A program made the translations under genes and the position numbers. This document shows positions 8,479-18,651 of a stretch of DNA of 64,000 bases, one piece after another. Source of the stretch: Candidatus Woesearchaeota archaeon. Lineage in GTDB: Archaea; Nanobdellota; Nanobdellia; Woesearchaeales; UBA11576. Every line of letters starts with the position of its first letter. Position 1 is the first letter of the stretch. The stretch spans positions 128,116 through 192,115 of the forward strand of contig JABJCP010000013.1 of the NCBI GenBank assembly GCA_018668595.1, written 5' to 3'. Under the pieces are notes generated by a model. That model was not told where the DNA came from. It saw only the letters and a list, made by a program, of their open reading frames with translations, and searched no databases.

Positions 8479-9786
8479 CTATAAAAATAAATCACGTATC
8501 ACACAAGTCATTTTTGCAAATTGCTCGTCACTAAACTCTTTTCTACATCCACTCCCCCAATAAGACATAATATTATTTGCAGTGTGACTATAACAACTAT
8601 TACAATCAACATAACATGCGGAAGCATCAAATGCACAACTTTGTGCACCCCACATATCTGGCGAATTATCACAAATAAAATCTCCAGATGTTGCACAAGT
8701 AGTATTAGGACAATCTGTTCCGCCACAAGTAAATTCAAATGTGTGATACATTCCAAATTGATGACCAAACTCATGCACTGCTGTTGCAGAAATCATCCCT
8801 TCAGGATCAGATAAATCCCACGATCCCATCGACGACAAAATAATTCCTGAATTTGATAATGGATATGCTAGTCCTGAATATTTTCCACCTGCTATGTTTT
8901 TAACATAAAAGATAGGCCAACCTTTTCCAGATTTTTGCGCCAATAATGAGGTGGCCTCAGCCATATTTAGTGACCAGAATTCGGGTTTTTCTAAATAAGT
9001 TATTTTAACATAATCAGGATGATGTACAAAATCTAAATCTATTTTAGCAAATTCTTGATTCAATCTATTTATATCACTATTAATTCGTTCTTCAGGCACT
9101 GCAGGTATTCCATTTTTTGTGATGACATAAATTCTAGCATTAACATGAGCAGTTACAAGTTCTAAATTCAGTCCTTGTTGTGTTAAACAAGAATGCCACG
9201 GACAACTTTGTGAAAAATTCATTCCTCTTGCGTCTGTTTGTGCTAACATTGCAAGTGTTGGATCTAGTTCAGATACTTGAGGATTTGCTACGCATGATCC
9301 TGCTTCACAAATTCCACTTACACAAAATTCAGAATCAAGAACATTTCCACAAGAATCTTTTTTTACTAAAGTTTGATCATCACATATTTCTTCAATTGTG
9401 GGTTTACAATATCCTGAATCGCCACAAGTTTGATCAGTTGGACAATCCCAATCAGCAAAACAAGAATCTGCACACCAATTAACATGTTGATATTCTTTCC
9501 ATTGAATACAAGTTTGGCCAGTATCACAATCAAAACTATCTTGACATGAATTACACCCATTATTCAAATCAGAATTATTGTCTTTGTTATTATTTTGATA
9601 TATATCTGTTTGTTGAGGAGTGTTTGATGAACTAGTATCATCTCCAGAATCGCACCCAATTATTCCACCCATACCCAAAGTTAATGCTCCTGCTAATGTA
9701 TATAGTGCAATTTTTGATTTTGTGAATTCCCTAATTTTACCGAATAGTGATTTTGAGTTCACACTAAGTTTGTTTGTTTTTTGCAT
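8479..9786 (-). CDS. Membrane-anchored M43 (pappalysin-like) zinc metalloprotease
   Basis: 435 residues from the ATG at 9786, which follows the perfect site AGGAGGGG. The N-terminal tail and hydrophobic stretch (YTLAGALTLGMGGII) end in GC, a likely lipid-attachment site. A Cys-rich module (about residues 75-165) precedes the catalytic domain. The zinc motif HEFGHQFGMYH (HExxHxxGxxH) and the Met-turn NNIMSYW are both present, with the 4-Cys region between them that M43 enzymes carry. Metzincins of this type cut proteins outside the cell. It is the first gene of the surface-protein block, so processing of neighbouring proteins or of host or prey surface proteins is a reasonable inference. Confidence 0.85.
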   Translation of the reverse strand: MQKTNKLSVNSKSLFGKIREFTKSKIALYTLAGALTLGMGGIIGCDSGDDTSSSNTPQQTDIYQNNNKDNNSDLNNGCNSCQDSFDCDTGQTCIQWKEYQHVNWCADSCFADWDCPTDQTCGDSGYCKPTIEEICDDQTLVKKDSCGNVLDSEFCVSGICEAGSCVANPQVSELDPTLAMLAQTDARGMNFSQSCPWHSCLTQQGLNLELVTAHVNARIYVITKNGIPAVPEERINSDINRLNQEFAKIDLDFVHHPDYVKITYLEKPEFWSLNMAEATSLLAQKSGKGWPIFYVKNIAGGKYSGLAYPLSNSGIILSSMGSWDLSDPEGMISATAVHEFGHQFGMYHTFEFTCGGTDCPNTTCATSGDFICDNSPDMWGAQSCAFDASACYVDCNSCYSHTANNIMSYWGSGCRKEFSDEQFAKMTCVIRDLFL

Positions 9787-9909
9787 AATACCCCTCCTAG
9801 CTTTACAGAGCATGACAATGCATAATATCCATCTCTGAAGTCTAAGGTTTATTTAACCCCCTACAATAATAAAACTTCTGGCACATTTTTTTACGAAAAT
9901 TCATAAAAT

Positions 9910-9916
9910 TTATAAA
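9910..9916 (+). promoter_or_regulatory. TATA box of the Lrp/AsnC gene
   Basis: TTATAAA is centred 27 bases before the ATG at 9940, the usual archaeal distance to the transcription start, so this message is probably leaderless. This supports the ATG at 9940 over the next in-frame ATG at 9982. Confidence 0.6.
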
Positions 9917-9939
9917 GAACCTTAACTTTAGTAGAAAAT

Positions 9940-10986
9940 ATGAGAATAGATAATTTCATAGGGCAAGTACACCTAAAAGCTATGCCGCAGAAAATAGACC
10001 TTATTGATAGAAAAATTGCTTTCTTATTATGCAAAAACGCGCGATTATCCAATACTGCAATTGCAAAAGCATTGAAATTAAAGCGAGAAGTTGTTTCATA
10101 TAGAATTAAAAAAATGATTGAAACAAAATTCATAACAGGATTTGCCACAAGAATTAATCCGCGCAAAATAGGATTTATTGTTCACTTTTTTTTTATCAAA
10201 CTCAAAACACCAACAAATGAAAAAGAAATGGTAGAAGAACTAATTAAACTAAATGAAATTACTAATCTAAAAAATATTGGCGGTAAGTTTGATTTCTATA
10301 TTGAGATCACAACTAAACACATTGAAGACTTTAATAATATTTTAAAAAAAATACTAGACACATATGGACACACAATACAAGACTATGCAATTCTTAATTC
10401 TATTGGAGAAGAACACATGGATGTTGACTTGATTTTGAAGGGAAATGAAAAAGAACGCGATCGTCTTAAGGGTTTGAGGGAAACAAAAGGTTCGTCATTT
10501 CATACAGAACTTGAAAAAAGAAAAACCTGCAACACTCCTGTTAAAATTGATGAACTTGATGAAAAAATACTACGCGCGCTAGTACCTAATGCTCGCATTG
10601 GACTTAAAGATATTGCAAAAGAAGTTAACAGTAATTTTCCACTAGTTACAAAACGTATTAAAAGATTAGTTGAGGAAGGAGTTATTACAACATTTACTGC
10701 ATTTGTTTCGCTCGCAAATTTAGAAATGCAAATGTATCCCGTACTATTTCACTTAAGAAATATTGATGAAAATAATTTTATTACTTTTTTGCACTCTCAC
10801 CAACACATACTTTGGTGTCATAAACTCATCGGCAATTGGAATTATCAAGTAAATATTTTTGCAAAAAATAATGCACAATTTCACGACATACTAAATGATA
10901 TACGTGAAGAATTCTCAGATAAAATAATATCCTTTGATACAATGATGGTATTTAATTCATTTAAGGCAATACAGAGATTGCATTGA
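9940..10986 (+). CDS. Double-module Lrp/AsnC family transcription regulator
   Basis: 348 residues made of two Lrp/AsnC units in tandem. The first winged helix is near residues 18-75 (IDLIDRKIAFLLCKNARLSN), followed by a RAM-like ligand domain. The second helix-turn-helix begins near residue 202 (KIDELDEKILRALVPNARIG) with its own RAM-like region. Ordinary Lrp proteins have one unit of about 150 residues, so this is a fused form; two similar genes occur at 53066 and 58574. It is divergent from the surface-protein block starting at 9786, which makes regulation of that block plausible but unproven. Confidence 0.8.
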   Translation: MRIDNFIGQVHLKAMPQKIDLIDRKIAFLLCKNARLSNTAIAKALKLKREVVSYRIKKMIETKFITGFATRINPRKIGFIVHFFFIKLKTPTNEKEMVEELIKLNEITNLKNIGGKFDFYIEITTKHIEDFNNILKKILDTYGHTIQDYAILNSIGEEHMDVDLILKGNEKERDRLKGLRETKGSSFHTELEKRKTCNTPVKIDELDEKILRALVPNARIGLKDIAKEVNSNFPLVTKRIKRLVEEGVITTFTAFVSLANLEMQMYPVLFHLRNIDENNFITFLHSHQHILWCHKLIGNWNYQVNIFAKNNAQFHDILNDIREEFSDKIISFDTMMVFNSFKAIQRLH

Positions 10987-11021
10987 AATAATTAACAAGT
11001 AACAAAATAATACCTATTGAA

Positions 11022-14000
11022 TCAGTCAGGATAACCAACACTAGTGCACTTTAATTTTTGTTTTTTTATGTCGGGAGAACATTCTAAACTTTCACAACCA
11101 TAATTTTCGCAAGCACCAAAATGAATTTCACAACCAAACTCATAGCAAGAATCAAAAAAAATCGGATCAGATGACAAAGTTGAGGGGTTAGAAAAACAAA
11201 TACAATTGTCAACTCCTAACCCATAACTATCTAAGTTGCACAAACCTTTAATTACAGGAATATCCTTCCACTTTATTTGACCGCAGACTGCCGCCCTAGA
11301 ATACAAATAATCAACAATAGGATCATCTAAGTCGAGTTCAAATTCTCTATGATGAGGATAACTAGGAAAAATTAATGCTTTTGAACCTTTTTCGCTTAAA
11401 ACATGCCTGATTAACTTGACCAACGTCCCATAATATTCAGGAGAGGAATATTTAGCAATAATACTTGGCGATTCACTAACAACTGCCGCACCAACAGCAA
11501 GTTTGTTCTCACTAAGTTCATTTAACTTTACAAACTGATTAAAAATCGAATTAAAGATATTAACTTTCTCAGGACTAATCCCTAATAAAATAACTCTTTG
11601 ATAAATATGAGGACTTAAACCCGCAGGGACTTTTTCATTTGAAGGAATAAACTGCTTTAACCAAACTGGCTCCATGCCTTTTTGCGAAAACACAAGTGCA
11701 GAATAATCCCAGTCACGAGAATAACCCTGATCAGATAGTTTATTACCTAACTCAGAAATAAATCTAGTATCAATATAAAACTGAATATCATTAAGCTCTT
11801 TATAATTGCACAACCCTTTTTTGCACTCAGCAATACATTCTAAAATGAAATGATTCTGATCTTGAAAAGTATAAGGCGTCAATATTTTTTTTGCGACAAC
11901 ATCAGGAGGCATGCCTTTAATTTTGAAAATAGAATTTACACATAACTCATCAAGCAATTGATTTAGTTGAAAATTTTTTAAATTTTGCTTTATGCCAACA
12001 AGTGAAATAGCTCGCACATAATCAGGAAGTATAACTCTCGCAAGTTTATGCTTCAGAGAATTTTCATCTATTAATTTATCTAAACTAAAATCGTCTTCAA
12101 TAATAGATACAAACTCTGACACTGTTTCAGCTTCACAAAGTGCAGAACCTTTAACTAAATCAACATCGCATCTTAATTTACATCCTTTGCTATTTTCAAT
12201 ATTTAATGAATAAATTCTTTTAAAATCATTATTTAGTTCAGTATTAAGAGTTGCTTTTGCGATTGCATAGGGTTCAAGTTTTGGCACAATAAGCCTGCGA
12301 TCATCAACTGTTCTAATGCACGGAAATGATTTATTTGATTCTAATAAGTCAACTAAAACATTTGCCCAATAAGGATCTTGTGCTTTAATTTTAAGAAATT
12401 GAAGATCATCCTTACTTACAACAGTTAGATTTTCTAATAAACTATCATTTTCTTTCATTAACCACTCGAATTTATTTATTATATAATCAACATCAATTAT
12501 TTCATAATAAACTTGATTTTTTACAGTAGAATATATTTTTTTTGCTTCAGACTTAGAAAAAGGACCTAATTCAGACATCAATACATCCCACTCTAATTCA
12601 TCAGGACCCATTCTTATTAAAATTTCAAAAAAATGTTTTGATTTGTTTTTATCTGTTTTATTTAAAAAATCAAAAAAATCGTCCAATCTTTTTTTTACTA
12701 AATCATCAGATTTTTTTATCTCTTGCATACTTAAGTTTGTCGTATAGGGTTGCCAAGCCAGATAATCAACTAAAGAGCAAATTGTTAAATGATTGAAATT
12801 TCCAATATTTGCAAAAGATGCACACGAATCTAAATCTAAATTTTCAAATAACTTATCACCATACCTATAGACATTATCGTGAATAAATATATCATCTTGA
12901 TTAAATGCGCCACTAATCTTCGAAGTGCATTCGCTTATTTGCGCAAGTCTGTACGCATCTAAATTTTTAATTAAATCATCTGCTTGTCCTTTTTCGTCAA
13001 AACTAAAAATTAAATGTTCAGAAACTCTATGTTTTAATTGCAGAACCCAGTTATTATAATCCGCATCATATTGAACTGATGTACCTTCAGGATCAAGAGA
13101 ACCAAGATTAAAACAATAGTTCCTACTAATTTTCTCGCCCAAAAAATCTTCTCTAGTGCCTTTACAAGTAACTTCACCTAATGAATAATTAAACTCACTA
13201 CAATCTTCTGACTTTGAAAATGAATTATTTAATGCAAAGATCAAATCACCTAATTTGTATTTCACATCTTCTTTTTTAGATAATAATTTTGCAAGATCAA
13301 GAGAGTCGTACTCAAATTCAGCATAGAATCTTTGTTTTGTTTTATCTTTAAATAAAACCTCGACAAGAGTTTTATTGCAATCAACTAAATAAACATTTTC
13401 GATTTTGTCTAAATCAAATTTGAATTTTGTTTCCCAAGGAGTGTAATTTTTAATATTTCCCGCGATAACATCACCATAAGTAATGCAACTCAATTCGCTT
13501 TTGTTACACTCTTCGCTAAATTTAACTTGTTTAGGAAAAATACATGAAAACTCATTATTTATTATTTCATATTTATGGCAACTTTTTTCTTTTAATACTT
13601 TGAACGGTTCACTTATTGATTGAGAAACATCACCCATTAATTTTTCTAACTGCACATTAACTTCATCAAATTCATCATCGAATTGATGCTCTTCTTGATT
13701 ATCAAGCATAATAAATTTTTGAGATCCTCCCACAGTCAAGATCAATCTATTATCTGCAATAGTAGGACCTTGTACACCCCCCTGAATTCTTTTTGTAGAA
13801 ACTTCGTAAATGCTGTTTTTATTTTCACCATAACAAATAAATTTGTCGTCTTTGACTTCAGCAGAAGTGCAAATATATTCAGCTGACGATTCTGGTTTTG
13901 AAATATTAATTTGAACATTTGATGAATCTGCTTTGAAAAAATGCATATTAAACAAATTATTATTCCCATTTTGTTCAACAAGCGCACCAGGCAAATAGGA

Positions 14001-15614
14001 TGCGATACCCCAAAATAACAAAGCCATAATTGATGAAACTCCCAGAGCTGCCAATCCTGTTTTTGCTACTTCTTTTTTCTTAACTAATTGTTTATGTTTT
14101 TCTCCATAAGGGACCACGCAAACAACGTCATGTTTACCTTGACTCCAAAGACCGCCAACTTTACTTAAATATTCTTGGGGTTTAGAAACACTATCCCAAT
14201 CATCAAATGCTTGAAGAAAATTAGTTTTATCCCAAGGAGCGTTTGCAGTTTTTAACAATTCTTCTAAATCATTAGATTGCCATTCAAGGAAAATTGAATC
14301 GTGAGAATTTAAAATCTTAGGATCAGAACCTAGCCATTCATTATTTTCTTTACAAATACCCGAACCATACCAAAAACTATGAATCTTTGATGCGATGTTT
14401 AAATATTGAATAGGACCAACTTCGTTGAGACTTTGAACTTGATAAGTGCTAAGTGCTTGAGTAAATTGTTTTTGTTTGTTTTCGATTCTTGTTTCATTTA
14501 ATGAATTAATGAAATTAGTTATTTGTTGATCAACAAAGTAATAAGGTGAACTTTTTAATTTTTCTTTTGAGTGATTTTCTAAAATTAAATTATTGAATTT
14601 TTTATTTGCTAAAACTCCCTCGACAACCAGGTAATCATTGCCTGATTTATCTTTAGCTTCAAAAAGTATTGCCAACGCATTAGGAGAATCAGGATCCATT
14701 GTGTTTTGTGTTTTGTTATATTTTGGACTAAAAACTAATAATTGCATTCTTGGATCTAAACAGTACAGTAATGATGATAATGAATTAAGTTCTCCTTTGA
14801 AAATACATGCAGGAATATTCAAATTATTTATTTGATCGTAATTATTAGAAATTTCTACAGTTAGTTTACTATTGTGAATTTTATTTTCTAAAGGTTGGAA
14901 AAAATCTCTTAGATGTTTATGTAGATCTGGTTGAGAATGTTCTGTTGATTTTGAAAGCTTAACTATAGATCTTAAAAGATCTTTTGACTTATCTAAAAAT
15001 TGATCATATGTTTTTTGATTTTTTAAAGCAGATAATCTTTCATTTAATCGTTTATTTTTTTTAAAAAAAGATTTTGAGAACTGATGAAATTGATCAAAAA
15101 TAAAATACCTATTGTCTACTTCAAAAACGTTTTGAACTTCTCGTTTTCCATTAATATAATCAAAATCATTAAAATTAATAAAATCCATCAATATATTTTT
15201 TATTAAATCATTCTGTGAGAAAATATTATTTTTGATATCAGGAACTTTTTTTTCAATATCAAGTAAAATATTGTTAGTTTTTTGTTTACCTTCAAATTTG
15301 TAAATAGAATCTAAACAATTTGCATAAATGCTTGAAGAAAAATAATCTGCACCCTGCAAAGTAAGAGATGGTCTGAGTTCGCCTAGTTTACTTCTTACAA
15401 TTCCAAGTTTTGTATGATAAATAGAACATAAATTATGTAGCACAGTTATAATATCTAACATAGATTCTGCATCTCTAAATGCAGTAGAATCAAATTTGAA
15501 ATCTGCGGGAAGATCTAAATATGTTTTAGGATCTTGTATTTTTAGTTCCCCTGATCCAAGCTTATCTAATAGAATGCTTTCTAGTTCTGATCTTTGCTCC
15601 CCCTGGCCTGACAT
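11022..15614 (-). CDS. Giant membrane protein, largest of three paralogues
   Basis: 1530 residues. An N-terminal soluble region of about 510 residues ends in basic residues (KKKEVAK) before a single hydrophobic segment at about 515-540 (LGVSSIMALLFWGIASYLPG). A Cys-containing ectodomain of nearly 1000 residues follows, with a dense Cys cluster in the last 60 residues. The soluble region contains the block SLSSLLYCLDP, then NALAILFEAKD and YLVVEGVLANKKF, which also occurs in the proteins at 15741 and 20109. The inside/outside orientation follows the positive-inside rule. No known domain is recognised. A TATA box 26 bases before the ATG indicates a leaderless message. Confidence 0.8.
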   Translation of the reverse strand: MSGQGEQRSELESILLDKLGSGELKIQDPKTYLDLPADFKFDSTAFRDAESMLDIITVLHNLCSIYHTKLGIVRSKLGELRPSLTLQGADYFSSSIYANCLDSIYKFEGKQKTNNILLDIEKKVPDIKNNIFSQNDLIKNILMDFINFNDFDYINGKREVQNVFEVDNRYFIFDQFHQFSKSFFKKNKRLNERLSALKNQKTYDQFLDKSKDLLRSIVKLSKSTEHSQPDLHKHLRDFFQPLENKIHNSKLTVEISNNYDQINNLNIPACIFKGELNSLSSLLYCLDPRMQLLVFSPKYNKTQNTMDPDSPNALAILFEAKDKSGNDYLVVEGVLANKKFNNLILENHSKEKLKSSPYYFVDQQITNFINSLNETRIENKQKQFTQALSTYQVQSLNEVGPIQYLNIASKIHSFWYGSGICKENNEWLGSDPKILNSHDSIFLEWQSNDLEELLKTANAPWDKTNFLQAFDDWDSVSKPQEYLSKVGGLWSQGKHDVVCVVPYGEKHKQLVKKKEVAKTGLAALGVSSIMALLFWGIASYLPGALVEQNGNNNLFNMHFFKADSSNVQINISKPESSAEYICTSAEVKDDKFICYGENKNSIYEVSTKRIQGGVQGPTIADNRLILTVGGSQKFIMLDNQEEHQFDDEFDEVNVQLEKLMGDVSQSISEPFKVLKEKSCHKYEIINNEFSCIFPKQVKFSEECNKSELSCITYGDVIAGNIKNYTPWETKFKFDLDKIENVYLVDCNKTLVEVLFKDKTKQRFYAEFEYDSLDLAKLLSKKEDVKYKLGDLIFALNNSFSKSEDCSEFNYSLGEVTCKGTREDFLGEKISRNYCFNLGSLDPEGTSVQYDADYNNWVLQLKHRVSEHLIFSFDEKGQADDLIKNLDAYRLAQISECTSKISGAFNQDDIFIHDNVYRYGDKLFENLDLDSCASFANIGNFNHLTICSLVDYLAWQPYTTNLSMQEIKKSDDLVKKRLDDFFDFLNKTDKNKSKHFFEILIRMGPDELEWDVLMSELGPFSKSEAKKIYSTVKNQVYYEIIDVDYIINKFEWLMKENDSLLENLTVVSKDDLQFLKIKAQDPYWANVLVDLLESNKSFPCIRTVDDRRLIVPKLEPYAIAKATLNTELNNDFKRIYSLNIENSKGCKLRCDVDLVKGSALCEAETVSEFVSIIEDDFSLDKLIDENSLKHKLARVILPDYVRAISLVGIKQNLKNFQLNQLLDELCVNSIFKIKGMPPDVVAKKILTPYTFQDQNHFILECIAECKKGLCNYKELNDIQFYIDTRFISELGNKLSDQGYSRDWDYSALVFSQKGMEPVWLKQFIPSNEKVPAGLSPHIYQRVILLGISPEKVNIFNSIFNQFVKLNELSENKLAVGAAVVSESPSIIAKYSSPEYYGTLVKLIRHVLSEKGSKALIFPSYPHHREFELDLDDPIVDYLYSRAAVCGQIKWKDIPVIKGLCNLDSYGLGVDNCICFSNPSTLSSDPIFFDSCYEFGCEIHFGACENYGCESLECSPDIKKQKLKCTSVGYPD

Positions 15615-15635
15615 GGGTTTGGTAATGGTATGTGC

Positions 15636-15644
15636 ATATATAAA
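15636..15644 (-). promoter_or_regulatory. TATA box of the 1530-residue protein gene
   Basis: Read on the minus strand, TTTATATAT is centred 26 bases upstream of the ATG at 15614. The distance implies transcription starts at or next to the start codon. Confidence 0.6.
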
Positions 15645-15740
15645 GGTTTCTTTTAATTACCACTATCCCGTAGAGTTTAAATTGTATTAGAAGCAGTTAT
15701 GTAAATTATGTGAACTTTAATAACAAAAATCGAGTTAATT

Positions 15741-18524
15741 TTATTTTTCAGAATCATCAAGCAAATAATTCTGCTGACGATTAATTAATACCTTATCTAA
15801 AGCCTCCTCAAATTCAGATTTCTCATCAAGATAACCTTTAATAATTTTATCTAGTCTTAATGACCTCGTACCACCATCATCAGAATTAAATAAATAACCA
15901 TGACCAGGTTCGAATGACTGTAATGACTTGAGTTTTTTGACATCAAAAACCTTAAATGATTTACTAGATAACTCTATCATTAAGTCCTGTTGCTGTTTAT
16001 AATCAATCCTTATTTTTTCTAAATCATAACACTTATTAGAATCATAGTCCCTAACTAAAAAAAACTTATCAGAAAGAGAAGGCTCATTAAAAAAACAAGA
16101 TTTTCGTTCATCTATATACGTTCTTAAATCATCTGCAAAATCACGCATGAACTTTATGTTTTCAGCTAAACTATAATTTAAATTTGATCTTAATATGTAT
16201 TCGCGAATCTTATTTTCAGATTTAACATCAACAACAACAACATTGTTCTCGTCAAATTTATTTTGAGAATGCGCATTGCAATTTTCTCCTGAAGTTCTAA
16301 CAGAAATAATTACTTGTGAATTTCTACGACCATCAAATTCAACACGAACATTTTCAATGTGACTCAGAATTAATTTATCAAATAAAACCACTTGATTTTT
16401 CCATTTAATACATTTTTTTTCTAAATTATCCCCCTGAGATATAAACTCATAAATAGAACATTCTTTTACTTCACAAAATGAATCAATTAAAGATATTGAA
16501 GAAGCAGAACAAAAAATACCAAAATCATGTTCGATATAGTTTAATAGTTTCTCTCTAAACTTAGCCCCAGTCCCCCCCTCATTAATGCACGCAGTATAGT
16601 TAATACGTTCATGAACTGGCGCATCTGCTAAGCCCCTTGCAGGAATAACCACAGAACAATTACTCATAGAATCTTTGTTGACTTCTGCTCTAATCTTATC
16701 AGAAATATTTTTTCCTTCATAAATAGAATCTACTGCAAACAAACTATCTGTAACCAAAACAGGCTCGCTTTGAAAAAAAACTTTTTCTTTATGAGACTTT
16801 ATTTTTTTATCATCTGGCGAATCAATGGTAAAAAACAAACCCAAACCACACATTGATGAAACTAATAAAGGCCATACAAACTTTCTAAAATTTATTTTAG
16901 GCATGAACTTAGGCGGCGCTTCTAAAGTTTCAAAACAATAAACATCACCTTTAGGAACAACCCAGCAACCTTCTTCTGCATAAGGACCAGCCATAACCCC
17001 CTCTGAAATATTTGTAAACCCTGCAAAAGATTGAAAAAATTCAGGGAAAAAATTAGGACCTACTTTTTTTAATTTTTTTCTTAACTCAACACTAGACTTA
17101 GTCAAATATTTAACACTAGACAAATGTTCTTGAAGAATAATTTTCTTATCAGAAGATATCCACCTATCTTGCTCCACTGCAATAGAAGATATACCTTTAG
17201 GTTTTCTACGATCATAACTAAAACTAAAACCATACCTGTGTTTGATAGAATCTAAAAATTCTAATGGCCCGTGCTCAAATTCACTTTGAACCTGATAAAG
17301 ACTTAACAAAAATCCTTTATTTAATGATTCTGCATATTTCTTAATTTGATCATCTACGAAAAAATATATTGACTCTCCTGAAAAATTATTTAAACTGTTA
17401 AATTCTTTGTTAGCCAACAACCCCTCTAAAATTAAATACTCTTTACCTTCTGATTCTACATCAACTAAAATTGCCAATGCTTCAGGATAATTGCTTTGTT
17501 TTGATTTTGATTTATTAACTAAACTATTAAAAAATAATAGATGAACAGACGGATCAATAGAATACAATAAAGACGCTAAAGAATTTGTCGAATCCTTAAA
17601 AATACAAGAAAATATATTAGGATCATAATTTTCTTCAAGAGTATTTTTAAAACTTGGTCGAATCTGTAAAGATATGTCCTGCTCCAATCCATCAACAACA
17701 TCCAATAAACTAGAATTTAATAAATTAAAATGATTTTCACGTAAATTCTTAATTTTTTTAAATTTATAATCCATACATTCTTTACTAGTATTAAAAAAAC
17801 GCCTAGTTTCTCTTAAAAATGAATTTATTTCAAAAACAGAATTTGAAATCTCTTTCTGATCTAATACATCAAATTTATTTTTAATGTTTAAAAATTGATT
17901 TCTATTGTGATAAAATTTATCAAGTGAAGAAAAAAAACATTGCTGTTCTTTATTTAATGAAACCTTATCAAATCTTAAAAGATCATCATAAAATGCAGTG
18001 AAATTTGCAAGATCTGTTAGGAGTTGAACATTGTTTTCAAAAAAAGATATTTGATCAAAACCAGGTTTATAAAAAAAAGAATTATTAATTATTTCTTTAT
18101 TTTTGATATTAGAAAATGGTTGAATGTTTTTCAAAATATTATCTTCCCAATCTAATGAAACAGATTTTCTTAATTTAATATAATTCTGAAAATTAAGTTC
18201 TGCTTTTTTATTCCCGTCCTCTGCTAAGTTATCTAAAAAACAATTTTGTGAAACCAATAAAGATTGATACTTATTTGAATAAAAAAAACAAATAAGATCC
18301 AAAAAATTAAAAATTTTTGAAAATAAAATTTGATCAGTATTTAGGGCAGTAACAACATCAAAGCAAACATTTCGATCAGATCTATCTACTAAACTTAACT
18401 TTTTTTGCTTAATCGCACTTAAAATAAAAGTTTCTAAATTATCTCTATTAAACTCAGCATCAGCATGTTTAGATTTAAACAACAAATTTCCCCCCAAATA
18501 AACATTAAAATTAAAATGATCCAT
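15741..18524 (-). CDS. Large membrane protein, second of three paralogues
   Basis: 927 residues from the ATG at 18524; this start is 25 bases from a TATA box, whereas the ATG at 18545 overlaps that box. The N-terminal soluble part (about 545 residues) carries the shared block NSLASLLYSIDP, EALAILVDVE and YLILEGLLANKEF, followed by LSLYQVQSEFEHGPLEFL. A hydrophobic segment near 545-567 (FVWPLLVSSMCGLGLFF) separates it from an ectodomain of about 360 residues with Cys pairs. It is shorter than the 1530-residue relative, chiefly in the ectodomain. Function unknown; the pair may sense or bind something outside and signal through the common inner domain. Confidence 0.8.
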   Translation of the reverse strand: MDHFNFNVYLGGNLLFKSKHADAEFNRDNLETFILSAIKQKKLSLVDRSDRNVCFDVVTALNTDQILFSKIFNFLDLICFFYSNKYQSLLVSQNCFLDNLAEDGNKKAELNFQNYIKLRKSVSLDWEDNILKNIQPFSNIKNKEIINNSFFYKPGFDQISFFENNVQLLTDLANFTAFYDDLLRFDKVSLNKEQQCFFSSLDKFYHNRNQFLNIKNKFDVLDQKEISNSVFEINSFLRETRRFFNTSKECMDYKFKKIKNLRENHFNLLNSSLLDVVDGLEQDISLQIRPSFKNTLEENYDPNIFSCIFKDSTNSLASLLYSIDPSVHLLFFNSLVNKSKSKQSNYPEALAILVDVESEGKEYLILEGLLANKEFNSLNNFSGESIYFFVDDQIKKYAESLNKGFLLSLYQVQSEFEHGPLEFLDSIKHRYGFSFSYDRRKPKGISSIAVEQDRWISSDKKIILQEHLSSVKYLTKSSVELRKKLKKVGPNFFPEFFQSFAGFTNISEGVMAGPYAEEGCWVVPKGDVYCFETLEAPPKFMPKINFRKFVWPLLVSSMCGLGLFFTIDSPDDKKIKSHKEKVFFQSEPVLVTDSLFAVDSIYEGKNISDKIRAEVNKDSMSNCSVVIPARGLADAPVHERINYTACINEGGTGAKFREKLLNYIEHDFGIFCSASSISLIDSFCEVKECSIYEFISQGDNLEKKCIKWKNQVVLFDKLILSHIENVRVEFDGRRNSQVIISVRTSGENCNAHSQNKFDENNVVVVDVKSENKIREYILRSNLNYSLAENIKFMRDFADDLRTYIDERKSCFFNEPSLSDKFFLVRDYDSNKCYDLEKIRIDYKQQQDLMIELSSKSFKVFDVKKLKSLQSFEPGHGYLFNSDDGGTRSLRLDKIIKGYLDEKSEFEEALDKVLINRQQNYLLDDSEK

Positions 18525-18544
18525 ATAGAATATAAGCACTTGCA

Positions 18545-18553
18545 TATTTAAAA
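18545..18553 (-). promoter_or_regulatory. TATA box of the 927-residue protein gene
   Basis: On the minus strand TTTTAAATA lies 25 bases before the ATG at 18524. It decides between two in-frame starts and points to a leaderless message, as for the two paralogues. Confidence 0.5.
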
Positions 18554-18606
18554 CTTTCTTTTGAGTACTACTGCAATGTGAATTATTTAAAGATATTAGA
18601 GAAAAA

Positions 18607-18615
18607 TTTATAAAT
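18607..18615 (+). promoter_or_regulatory. TATA box upstream of the lipoprotein gene at 18652
   Basis: TTTATAAAT is followed at the normal distance by a GGGGG tract at 18641-18645 that can act as a ribosome-binding site. Transcription would begin near 18637, well before the first standard start codon (GTG at 18781). Confidence 0.5.
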
Positions 18616-18651
18616 CTCTATGACTATATTAACTTAATACGGGGGCGTTTT

